From a virus: a stretch of 25,689 nt of DNA. Position 1 is the stretch's first letter, and every line of letters starts with the position of its first letter. The stretch covers positions 1-25,689 of IMG/VR virus record IMGVR_UViG_3300025890_000142; one strand, 5' to 3'. Under the pieces are notes generated by a model. That model was not told the DNA's origin, did not search any database, and saw only the letters and a program-made list of their open reading frames with translations. This document shows positions 7,979 to 15,666 of this stretch, piece by piece. The translations under genes were made by a program, and so were the position numbers.

Positions 7979-8296
7979 ATGTCTTATAGATGGCCTGATA
8001 AAGACCCTGATGAAACGGTAGACTATAGCGTAGATTGGTCACGCTTTATACCTAATGACACACTTTCTGCAAACACTTGGTTTATTCAAGATGCTGCTGG
8101 TGCTAAAGAAGCAGTCTCTAATGCTGAAGTAGTAGATGGGCTACAGTTTGTACAGTCTACTATATCAGGTAAAACTGCTACGGCTCGTTTTGCTTTAGGT
8201 ACAAACAACAAACAATATAAGGTTACCTGTCAAATAACTACAGGTGACGGTCTTGTTTTTGAACGAGCAATCTTTCTAAAGATAAAAGAGAAGTAA
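7979..8296 (+). CDS. Small conserved phage protein, probable tail/fiber adaptor
   Basis: This 105-residue protein has AAGGA at 7968-7972, overlapping the previous stop. The opening MSYRWPDKDPDETVDYSVDW is a recognisable pattern in small phage proteins with a K-D-P-D-E...DY..DW signature, followed by an immunoglobulin-like beta domain ending YKVTCQITTGDG and ERAIFLKIK. Relatives are annotated in some phages as a fiber-tail adaptor or head-tail structural protein. Its location immediately before tail tubular A fits a part at the head-tail or fiber-tail junction. The adaptor role is inferred from memory of the family pattern and from neighbourhood. Confidence 0.6.
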   Translation: MSYRWPDKDPDETVDYSVDWSRFIPNDTLSANTWFIQDAAGAKEAVSNAEVVDGLQFVQSTISGKTATARFALGTNNKQYKVTCQITTGDGLVFERAIFLKIKEK

Positions 8297-8297
8297 T

Positions 8298-8981
8298 ATG
8301 GCATATGATTTTTTAGGACTAGTTAATGATGTCAACAGTAGACTTAATGAAGTACAACTAACTACAGATACTTTTCCTACTGTTACAGGGTTTTTTGCTT
8401 TTGCTAAAGAGGCAGTAAATTCTTCAATTAGACATATTCAACAGGAGGAGTATGAATGGCCTTGGAACCATGTAGAGGCTAACGAAACATTAACCGTAGG
8501 TGAGCCTAGATACAGTTATCCTAATGATGCAAAAACTATAAATATGAATAGTGTTAGATTAAAAAGAAACTCTACTCTTAACATTGGCACTATAAAGTTA
8601 AAGAATATGACATACGAAGAGTACTTAGAAAAGTATGCTGATGCTGAATACAATACCGAAACAAAATCATGTCCTACACATATAATAAGGACACCTAACA
8701 GAGAACTAATTTGTTACCCTATGCCAGACAAAGCTTATGAAATGGTGTATGAATATTATAGGATAGGATATGATCTAATTGGTTCTACAGATGTACCTTC
8801 TGTACCAGAACAATATAGATTCTGTATTATTGATGGTGCAATGCATTATGCATATCAGTTTAGAGGAGATACAGCTAGTTCAAACGCTGCGTTACAAAAA
8901 TTTCAACAAGGCATAAAGCATCTTAGAAGCATAAACATTAATAGAACAGATTACTTAAGAGACACGAGGGTACATTACTAA
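8298..8981 (+). CDS. Tail tubular protein A (T7 gp11-like head-tail adaptor)
   Basis: This 227-residue protein has the layout of gp11-type adaptors: an N-terminal helix pair (LGLVNDVNSRLNEVQL, then FFAFAKEAVNSSIRHIQQEE), a W-P-W motif, a YSYPNDAKTINM strand, Y-E-Y-Y-R-I-G-Y, and a C-terminal helical part (PEQYRFCIIDGAMHYAYQFR) that ends with a helix containing FQQGIKHLRS. In T7 a dodecamer of this protein joins the portal to the nozzle. The length is close to the T7 protein. It overlaps the tail tubular B gene by one base (TAATG), and this A-B pairing is the strongest support. The start site is weak in Shine-Dalgarno sequence. Confidence 0.8.
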   Translation: MAYDFLGLVNDVNSRLNEVQLTTDTFPTVTGFFAFAKEAVNSSIRHIQQEEYEWPWNHVEANETLTVGEPRYSYPNDAKTINMNSVRLKRNSTLNIGTIKLKNMTYEEYLEKYADAEYNTETKSCPTHIIRTPNRELICYPMPDKAYEMVYEYYRIGYDLIGSTDVPSVPEQYRFCIIDGAMHYAYQFRGDTASSNAALQKFQQGIKHLRSININRTDYLRDTRVHY

Positions 8982-10795
8982 TGCCTACACAATGGTCTAC
9001 ATTTCCTGTTGAGTTTAAGGGTGGGTTAATTTCTAACATGTCTCCCTTACAACAAGGTATAAACTCTATAGGTTCTGCTACTATATTACAAAACATGGAA
9101 GCAGACAGGCAAGGCGGCTACTCAAAAATAAAAGGTTATAAAAAGTATAGTTCTTCAGAAATACCAGGAAACGGTAACGTTATAGGATTACACGTAGTAT
9201 CTAGTGGTAGGGCATTAGTTGCTCGTAAAGTAGATGCTGCTGCTGTAACAGAATTACAAACAGCTACTGCTAGTGTTAATGGTGCTACTTCTTCAGCTAC
9301 TGCAGTTGTATTAGATGGAAACAGTGGAACAATAGAAGTTGGAATGTTTGTAACAGGCACAGGCATATCTGGTACTGTTACTGTGTCAACTGTTACTAAT
9401 CAAAATAATATTGTTTTATCTTCTGTACAATCATTAGCAGATGATGCTGCTTTAACTTTCGGACATCTTTCAAGTACAGAAACTTCACGTACTGCATACT
9501 ACATGAGTACTGGAACTACTTGGACACATTTAATTACGTCTGCTCAGTCTGGTGGTGGTAAAGTACGTAAGGCCATGTTCAACTACAGCGGTGATAACAA
9601 AGTAGTTTTTGTTGATGGCTTACATTATCCTATGGTGTATAATACTTCTGGTAACACAACTGAGTACTTAACTTCATCTACTTCAAATATAAATACTGAT
9701 GTAGAGGGCGCACAATTAGTTACTATATTTAAAAATCATACATTCTATGCTAAAGATCATCAACTTTTCTTTACAGTACCTTTTTCTGTTTCCAATTTTA
9801 ACACAGGCGCTGGGGCTGGTAGTATAAACATTGGAAGTGATATAACTGGTCTAGCTGTTTTTCGTGATCAACTTATTGTTTTTACAGCAGACTCAATTAA
9901 AAAAATAATAGGTGACACATCGTCTGATTTTAAATTACAGCCTATAACAGACAAGCTAGGTTGTATTAACTCTGATAGTGTCCAAGAGTTTGGTGGAGAT
10001 ATTATGTATCTAGCACCAGATGGATTAAGGTTATTAAGTGCAACAGATCGAATAGGAGACTTTGGATTAGATGTTGCCTCTGATAAAATATACAAAGATT
10101 CTGATGACTTTTTAAGCTCGACAACACAATTTTCTTCTGTTATATTGCGTGAAAAAGGACAGTATAGAATATTTGCATTCTTACCAACGCAATTAAAATC
10201 TTTATCTTCAGGCTTAATAGCAACAAAATTTATAGCTCAAGGTGCTGAGAATATTCAATGGTCTACAACTAAAGGTATAAAAGCATTTATAGCAGACAGT
10301 ATATATTCAGGTACTTTAGAGTCTGTTATGTTTGTTAACGATGATGGTTACCTTTATGAAATGGAAGAAACAAATGCTTTTGATGGAGCCAATATAGAGA
10401 CAATAGTAGAAACACCTTACATGCCTATAACAGATCCAGAGGTACGTAAGACAGCATACAAGTTAACTTTATACACAGACCCCACAGGTAGGATGGATTT
10501 AAAATTTAGGTTGCTGTTTGACTTTGATTCAGGTGGAGATACAAGAATAGTACAACCAGAAGAAATAACAGTAGGCTCAAGCACAGGTGGAAGTGGTGTT
10601 TTTATGTTTGGTGCGCCTAACTCTACTTATGGTACAGCAGGTGTTATATATGGAAGTAAAGTAAAGAAAGTATTTAATGAAAACTTAATAGGGTCTTTTC
10701 ATACAGTAGCAATGAGAATAACAAGCGATAGTACTAACCCACCTTTTACACTAGACTCAGCAGTATTACAATATAGACAAAACGATAGGCAATAA
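8981..10795 (+). CDS. Tail tubular protein B (T7 gp12-like tail nozzle)
   Basis: This 604-residue protein starts in a TAATG overlap behind GAGGG at 8966-8970. The N-terminus has the hallmark of nozzle and stabilisation proteins: a segment with FKGGLISNMSPLQQG, then NMEADRQGGYSKIKGYKKY. Later FRDQLIVFTADSIKKIIGD and APDGLRLLSATDRIGDFG look like beta-propeller blades. In T7 a hexamer of gp12 forms the nozzle through which DNA leaves. It is shorter than T7 gp12. A segment at about residues 85-160 (GNSGTIEVGMFVTGTGISGT and following) breaks the first part and looks like an inserted beta domain found in several marine phage structural proteins. Confidence 0.8.
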   Translation: MPTQWSTFPVEFKGGLISNMSPLQQGINSIGSATILQNMEADRQGGYSKIKGYKKYSSSEIPGNGNVIGLHVVSSGRALVARKVDAAAVTELQTATASVNGATSSATAVVLDGNSGTIEVGMFVTGTGISGTVTVSTVTNQNNIVLSSVQSLADDAALTFGHLSSTETSRTAYYMSTGTTWTHLITSAQSGGGKVRKAMFNYSGDNKVVFVDGLHYPMVYNTSGNTTEYLTSSTSNINTDVEGAQLVTIFKNHTFYAKDHQLFFTVPFSVSNFNTGAGAGSINIGSDITGLAVFRDQLIVFTADSIKKIIGDTSSDFKLQPITDKLGCINSDSVQEFGGDIMYLAPDGLRLLSATDRIGDFGLDVASDKIYKDSDDFLSSTTQFSSVILREKGQYRIFAFLPTQLKSLSSGLIATKFIAQGAENIQWSTTKGIKAFIADSIYSGTLESVMFVNDDGYLYEMEETNAFDGANIETIVETPYMPITDPEVRKTAYKLTLYTDPTGRMDLKFRLLFDFDSGGDTRIVQPEEITVGSSTGGSGVFMFGAPNSTYGTAGVIYGSKVKKVFNENLIGSFHTVAMRITSDSTNPPFTLDSAVLQYRQNDRQ

Positions 10796-10797
10796 TC

Positions 10798-12672
10798 ATG
10801 GCAGGATATACACGTCAAGCGACAGCTAACATAGTTACAGGTGCAGTTATTGATGCTGCAGACTTTAACTCAGAATATAATGCTATTGAAGCAGCATTTA
10901 ATGCAACAACAGGGCATACACACGATGGTAGTACGGGAAATGGACCACCCATTGAAAACTTAGGTCCCTCCCAGGATTTAGTAGTTACATCTAGTGTTGT
11001 ACGTGCTAAGACAGACAACACCTACGACTTAGGTACGTCCTCTATTGAATGGAAAGATGGCTTCTTTGATGGAACACTAAGAACAGATATACTTACTGTA
11101 GATGAAACTTCTACTTTAACAGGAAACGTAACAGCTTCTGCAGATGTCTCTGTTGGTGGCAACCTTACAGTCACAGGTAATGCTACAATAAATGGTAACT
11201 TAACATTTGGTGATGCTGATACAGATAGTGTTGCTTTTGGTGCAGACATTACTAGTAGCTTAATACCAGATGGATCAACTCAGGATTTAGGTAGTAGCAC
11301 AAAGCAGTGGCGTAATCTTTACATAGATGGAACAGCTAACATAGATGCTCTTGTAGCTGATACTGCTGACATAAATGGTGGTAGTATTGATGGTACTATA
11401 ATAGGTGCTAATGCTACTGCTGCTATTACAGGTACAACAATTACAGGTACTAGTCTTGTTGGTCCTCTTACAGGTAACGCATCGGGGTCTGCTGGCTCTT
11501 GTACTGGTAATTCAGCTACAGCGACAAAACTAGCAACAACACGTGCTATAGCGTTAAGTGGTGCAGTCACTGGTACTGCAAACTTTGACGGTAGTGCTGG
11601 TATTACAATATCAACCACTGCAGCATCTGATCCTAGTCTTACTTTGCAGGGAGATGTCACTGGCTCTGCAACATTTACTAACCTTGGCAATGCCACTCTA
11701 ACTGCATCACTAGCCGCAAACTCTGTAGGAACTAGTGAGATAGCTACCAACGGTGTAGGAACTACTGAAATAGCAGCAGACGCAGTTACTTCAGCTAAGA
11801 TTGCAGCAGGTGCTGTAGACAGTACAGCACTTGCAACTGATGCAGTAACTACAGCTAAGATAGCTGACAATGCAATAACTGCAGCTTTGATAGCAGCTAA
11901 TGCTGTAGGAGCTAGTGAAATAGCAGCTAACGCTGTGGGATCAAGTGAAATTGCTACCAATGCTGTTGGTTCTGATGAAATAGCAGCTAACGCTGTAGGG
12001 GCAAGTGAAATTGCTGCATCTGCTGTAGGGGCAAGTGAGCTTAATGTTAGTGGTAATGGTACTACTTCTGAGTTCTTACGTTCAGATGGGGATGGTACAT
12101 TTACATGGGCTACTCCTGCTGGACAAACTCTTACTGGGGGTACTTCTATTTCTATAAGTGGGTCAGCAATTAATTTAGATGCAGACTCAAGGTTTGGTAA
12201 TGCTGTTGATGTTAAAGTTGGTAATGATCACGAATACATTAGGTTTAATCCATCTTCAAATGGTCAAATAAATTTTCATAATAATAACGGTACTGAAAAT
12301 ATGAGATTGTTTGGTGGTGGAGGCCTACAAGTTAAGGATAATATTACTGCATTCTCCACAACAGTTTCAGACCAACGTTTAAAGCATGATATTGAAAAAA
12401 TAGAAGGTGCTTTGGATAAAGTAACAAAACTAAGTGGTTATACATTTAGCTATAATAAAGATAGTAAAAAGTCTGCTGGTGTATTAGCACAAGAAGTAGA
12501 GAAAGTACTACCATCTGCTGTAGAAAATAAGTCACTAGTATTTCATGGTGAAGAGAATGTTGAATATAAAACAGTACAGTATGACCAGCTTCATGGATTA
12601 CTAATAGAAGCTATCAAAGAACTAAAAGAAAAACTAGATGAATGTAAGTGTAAAAAGTGTGAGTGTGAGTAA
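10798..12672 (+). CDS. Second tail fiber with S74 chaperone and Cys-rich tail
   Basis: This 624-residue fiber starts with an N-terminal module (MAGYTRQATANIVTGAVIDA, then HTHDGSTGNGPP) typical of phage fibers. A shaft follows with VGGNLTVTGNATINGNLTFG, two DLG(T/S)S...W(K/R) motifs and LVGPLTGNASGSAGSCTGN. Eleven decapeptide repeats lie at residues 308-417. An S74 chaperone begins at Ser524 (SDQRLKHDIEKIEGALDKV), with GYTFSY and AGVLAQEVEKVLPSAV. The C-terminus is a coiled coil that ends with Cys616, Cys618, Cys621 and Cys623 among charged residues. By family precedent the chaperone would be released by cleavage before Ser524. It follows the nozzle gene and overlaps the next gene (TAATG). It is one of two S74 fibers in the window, and the N-terminus differs from that of the first, so the two probably attach at different sites. 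Confidence 0.85.
   Translation: MAGYTRQATANIVTGAVIDAADFNSEYNAIEAAFNATTGHTHDGSTGNGPPIENLGPSQDLVVTSSVVRAKTDNTYDLGTSSIEWKDGFFDGTLRTDILTVDETSTLTGNVTASADVSVGGNLTVTGNATINGNLTFGDADTDSVAFGADITSSLIPDGSTQDLGSSTKQWRNLYIDGTANIDALVADTADINGGSIDGTIIGANATAAITGTTITGTSLVGPLTGNASGSAGSCTGNSATATKLATTRAIALSGAVTGTANFDGSAGITISTTAASDPSLTLQGDVTGSATFTNLGNATLTASLAANSVGTSEIATNGVGTTEIAADAVTSAKIAAGAVDSTALATDAVTTAKIADNAITAALIAANAVGASEIAANAVGSSEIATNAVGSDEIAANAVGASEIAASAVGASELNVSGNGTTSEFLRSDGDGTFTWATPAGQTLTGGTSISISGSAINLDADSRFGNAVDVKVGNDHEYIRFNPSSNGQINFHNNNGTENMRLFGGGGLQVKDNITAFSTTVSDQRLKHDIEKIEGALDKVTKLSGYTFSYNKDSKKSAGVLAQEVEKVLPSAVENKSLVFHGEENVEYKTVQYDQLHGLLIEAIKELKEKLDECKCKKCECE
11719..12048 (+). repeat. Eleven in-frame 30-base repeats (NAVGxSEIAA type)
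   Basis: Eleven consecutive ten-residue units run without a single insertion or deletion. Examples are NAVGASEIAA, NAVGSSEIAT, DAVTTAKIAD and NAITAALIAA. The last units are most alike. A strict 10-residue period suggests a repeating trimeric shaft with a fixed rise per unit. Confidence 0.95.
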
Positions 12673-13499
12673 TGGCTCTACAGTCTAGTGGCGTAATAAC
12701 TCTACAAGATATACATGATGAAGCTGGGGGAACTACTAACTCCACAGCCGAAGCTACTATTAATGATACTGATATACGTGGCTTAATAAATAAATCTTCT
12801 GGTGCAACTATGGCGTTTGATGAATGGTATGGAGCCTCTGGTGCAAGTGGAAGTGTTTCATTTATAGGTGCTTCATCTACTACCACTGGCAACTTTGCAA
12901 ACGGAAACAGAACACTATCTTCTGGAACTAAACTAGTTGTTGTTGTGTCTGCACATACAATGGCAGTTAGTTCAAATACCTCTACCAATCCTACTAGTGT
13001 CTTATGTGGCGGTGTTGCCATGACCAAGGCAGTGGGGGGAGTACCCCATTACAACGCTTCAACTGGCATAGGATCTCAAACAAGCATATGGTATTTAGAA
13101 ACCACCCAATCAGGTAGCACCCTAATTTCTGGAAACAGTGGCGGCACGGGGGCGCAAGACGGGTTTGCTTACACCTACGAAATAACAGGATACACCAGTT
13201 CTACACCCTATGCGACTGCTTCTGCCAGTACCTCCACCAATGCACTAAGTGAGACTATTGCTGTAAATGGTCAAAGTGGAGGGGTAACTTTTGTTGTGGG
13301 AGGTTTTGCAGGTCCAGGTACTGCTGCAGTTTCAGGTGGTAACCTTTCAATAAGTCAACAAACTGCTCAAACTTTTGCTCAATACTTTGTTGCAACTGCC
13401 TCTAACATAGGCAGTGGAAGCACAACTTATACGGTAACTAAAAGTAGTAACACAAATACAAACAGTGCGTTTTCTTTAAATGCTGTATCTTTTGGATAA
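12672..13499 (+). CDS. Fiber-like / minor tail protein
   Basis: This 275-residue protein starts in a TAATG overlap with the second fiber. Residues 1-55 (MALQSSGVITLQDIHDEAGG, then NDTDIRGLINKSSG and AFDEWYGA) form a short N-terminal module shared by many marine phage tail proteins, usually a capping or attachment segment. The rest (about 60-275) is Ser/Thr/Gly-rich beta sequence with FIGASST, LVVVVSAHTM, an IWYLETTQSG strand and YEITGYTS, which resembles a jelly-roll or adhesin domain. No catalytic motif is visible. No clear Shine-Dalgarno precedes the start, so translation is probably coupled to the fiber. Its role is likely host recognition, inferred from the N-terminal module and from position. 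Confidence 0.6.
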   Translation: MALQSSGVITLQDIHDEAGGTTNSTAEATINDTDIRGLINKSSGATMAFDEWYGASGASGSVSFIGASSTTTGNFANGNRTLSSGTKLVVVVSAHTMAVSSNTSTNPTSVLCGGVAMTKAVGGVPHYNASTGIGSQTSIWYLETTQSGSTLISGNSGGTGAQDGFAYTYEITGYTSSTPYATASASTSTNALSETIAVNGQSGGVTFVVGGFAGPGTAAVSGGNLSISQQTAQTFAQYFVATASNIGSGSTTYTVTKSSNTNTNSAFSLNAVSFG

Positions 13500-13511
13500 T
13501 TTGAGGATAAT

Positions 13512-13754
13512 ATGATAACACCAGAAGAATTAGAAGCTATGCTAGATCGTGCAGCAAAGCGTGGAGCTAAGATGGCATTGCGTGAAGTAGGATTACATGA
13601 TGATGATGCTCGTAAAGACATAACAGAAATGCGTAACTTACTAGAAGCATGGCGTGACACACGTAAAGGTGTGTGGTCAACTATGGTTAAGATGTCAACT
13701 GTAGCAGTAATAACATTCATTGCCGCATCATTGTGGATGCAAATAGGGAAATAG
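13512..13754 (+). CDS. Small single-span membrane protein (DUF6127-like)
   Basis: This 80-residue protein is preceded by GAGGAT at 13502-13507. The N-terminal 50 residues are helical and charged (TPEELEAMLDRAAKRGAKMA, then EVGLHDDDARKDI and LLEAWRDTRK). One membrane helix lies at about residues 58-76, with a short C-terminal end. The N-terminal signature matches the small phage family I know as DUF6127, often found near lysis or tail genes. A cytoplasmic amphipathic helix plus one C-terminal membrane span could fit a spanin-less holin accessory, a pinholin-like protein or an inner-membrane anchor. Nothing in the sequence decides between these. Confidence 0.6.
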   Translation: MITPEELEAMLDRAAKRGAKMALREVGLHDDDARKDITEMRNLLEAWRDTRKGVWSTMVKMSTVAVITFIAASLWMQIGK

Positions 13755-13757
13755 AAA

Positions 13758-15665
13758 ATGGCTAAGAAATTTGCAGGGTTTAAGCCTGAGACACTACAAA
13801 ACAAAATATTACCATCGCTAGGTTATAATGGACCTACTGATCAAGCGTCTATAAATAAGTTTTTAGCGTCTAGTCCTTCAGCAGCAGCTAAGATGGGTAA
13901 GTTCACTATGGTTGCTAGGCAGATGGTTGAGGGTAAACCTATCAAAGCTGCACCTGGTACAAGTGTAGAGGATATGTCACAGGAGCAACTTGAGCAGTAT
14001 AACGCAGAAGCATATGATGCATTGGATAAGGCTTTGGCAGAACAGCAAGGTACTACAGGTAACGTTGTATCTGGTGCTGATATAACAGAGAACATACTAG
14101 CAGATCCTGTAGCTGCTGTATCAAGACCTACAGTTGTGTCTCAAACAGGTGAAGGTACTATAATAGATAGTGCTGAGGATAAGTTTAATGTATCAACTGA
14201 TGGGGCAGATCTTGTAGCTACACAAGCTGTAGCAGCAGATGATATAGTTGCACCAGATAGTGTAGAAACACAGCAAGTAACAGCAGCACAGTCACAAGAT
14301 AAAGTACAAGAAGCAGCAGACAATTTTACAGAGGCTGTAGGGCAGGTTAGTGATAAAGCTCAGTATGATGCATCTACCATAGACCCAACCAAGTCTGCTG
14401 TACTTGACTTAGAGGTAGCACAAGGCGAAGCTGCTCAAGTAGATGCACCAGATGAGTTGCGTGTAGGAGAAGGTGAACTCTTAGAAGGGTCTGCTGTAAA
14501 TCAGAGTAGGATAGAAGAAGAGTTAGCAAAGACAAAAGCTGGCAGTGTGCAAGATGAATTAGCTGATCTTATGCAGGACTTTGAGGGCGGTAATACACCT
14601 GCTTGGGCTGCAGGAGCTATGCGTCAAGCAAACGCAGTAATGGCTGCACGTGGTTTATCTGCATCCTCTATGGCAGGTATGGCTGTAGTACAGGCTGCTA
14701 TGGAGTCAGCTTTACCTATAGCAAAACTAGATGCATCTAATAAAACTTCTATGGCATTAGAAAAAGCTAGACAACGTGCTGATTTTTTAGGCATAGAGTT
14801 TGACCAAGAGTTTGAGACTAAGGTAAAGAATGCTGCACGTATATCCGAAATAGCTAACATGAACTTTACTGCTGAACAAGATATAGCCTTAGAAAATGCT
14901 AGACTTACTAATACTATGAATATAGCAAACTTAGATGCTAAGAGTGCTAAGACTGTTGCAGACACAGCAGCGTTGGCAAGCCTAGAGAGAACTAACTTAA
15001 ACGCTATCAATACGGCTGCTGCAGATAATGCACAAGCTTTCTTAGACATGGACTTTAAAAACTTAGACAATGAGCAAGAAGCTTCAAAGCTTAAGTTTCA
15101 AGAAATGGCTAACACTATTATCTCAGACACAAACCAAAAGAATGTTGTAGCACAAACTAATATGCAAGAAGCAAACGATGCTGAACAGTTCTTACTTGAC
15201 CTAGCCTCTAAAGCTGCTGTAGCTAATCAGAACCAGACTAACATTATGGCAGCAGAAAATGCTAGAGCAGAAAATCTTATGGCTGAGTTTAACGCAGAAG
15301 ATGATCGTATTAGAGAAGAGTTTAACTCAGAGAATGCTAGAATAATTGAAACAGCTAATGCAGCATTTAAACAGCAAGTAACTACAGAAGAGACTGCAGC
15401 TATTAACGCAGCGTATGAGCTAGAAGCAAAAGCTGCCAACACACTAAGCAAAGCTGCCTATGATGCAGTTGTTAGTGAAGTAAAAGATATGATGTACTAT
15501 GCATTCCAAGGAGAGCAGAGTCATTTAGATAGGGTAAATAAAGTTACTACAGCAAACATAAACTCAGGCAGTGGTGGTGAGTTAGAAAAAGGACTTGCTG
15601 ATATGGCTAAGGAAGTAGTAACCACGTGGATAACAAGCAAATTTACAAGCAGCACAGGAACGTAA
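13758..15665 (+). CDS. Ala-rich coiled-coil internal virion protein
   Basis: This 635-residue protein lies 3 bases after the membrane protein gene. Residues 1-75 form a basic N-terminal part (KKFAGFKPETLQNKILPSLG). Residues 75-260 are acidic, low in complexity and probably flexible. Residues 280-325 hold the clearest conserved block (GAMRQANAVMAARGLSASSM, then VVQAAMESALPIA). Residues about 325-600 are Ala-rich heptad-like helix with repeated ENARL, NSENARI and AAENARAENL segments. The MRQAN..MAARGLSASS block is a pattern I know from structural proteins of marine phages. Together with a place before the lysozyme-like and very large proteins, it suggests a part of the DNA-ejection core analogous to T7 gp14-gp15. 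There is no membrane segment. Confidence 0.6.
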   Translation: MAKKFAGFKPETLQNKILPSLGYNGPTDQASINKFLASSPSAAAKMGKFTMVARQMVEGKPIKAAPGTSVEDMSQEQLEQYNAEAYDALDKALAEQQGTTGNVVSGADITENILADPVAAVSRPTVVSQTGEGTIIDSAEDKFNVSTDGADLVATQAVAADDIVAPDSVETQQVTAAQSQDKVQEAADNFTEAVGQVSDKAQYDASTIDPTKSAVLDLEVAQGEAAQVDAPDELRVGEGELLEGSAVNQSRIEEELAKTKAGSVQDELADLMQDFEGGNTPAWAAGAMRQANAVMAARGLSASSMAGMAVVQAAMESALPIAKLDASNKTSMALEKARQRADFLGIEFDQEFETKVKNAARISEIANMNFTAEQDIALENARLTNTMNIANLDAKSAKTVADTAALASLERTNLNAINTAAADNAQAFLDMDFKNLDNEQEASKLKFQEMANTIISDTNQKNVVAQTNMQEANDAEQFLLDLASKAAVANQNQTNIMAAENARAENLMAEFNAEDDRIREEFNSENARIIETANAAFKQQVTTEETAAINAAYELEAKAANTLSKAAYDAVVSEVKDMMYYAFQGEQSHLDRVNKVTTANINSGSGGELEKGLADMAKEVVTTWITSKFTSSTGT

Positions 15666-15666
15666 G

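Noticed and set aside
11319-11960. Long minus-strand frame (213 codons) within the second fiber gene
   Set aside because: It is antisense to Ala/Thr-rich repeats; its protein is a low-complexity Ala/Val/Pro string without ribosome site, and the plus-strand frame is clearly coding.
14624-15070. Minus-strand frame of 148 codons within the internal virion gene
   Set aside because: It results from the Ala/Asn-rich codons of the sense gene; no start signal and no recognisable protein.
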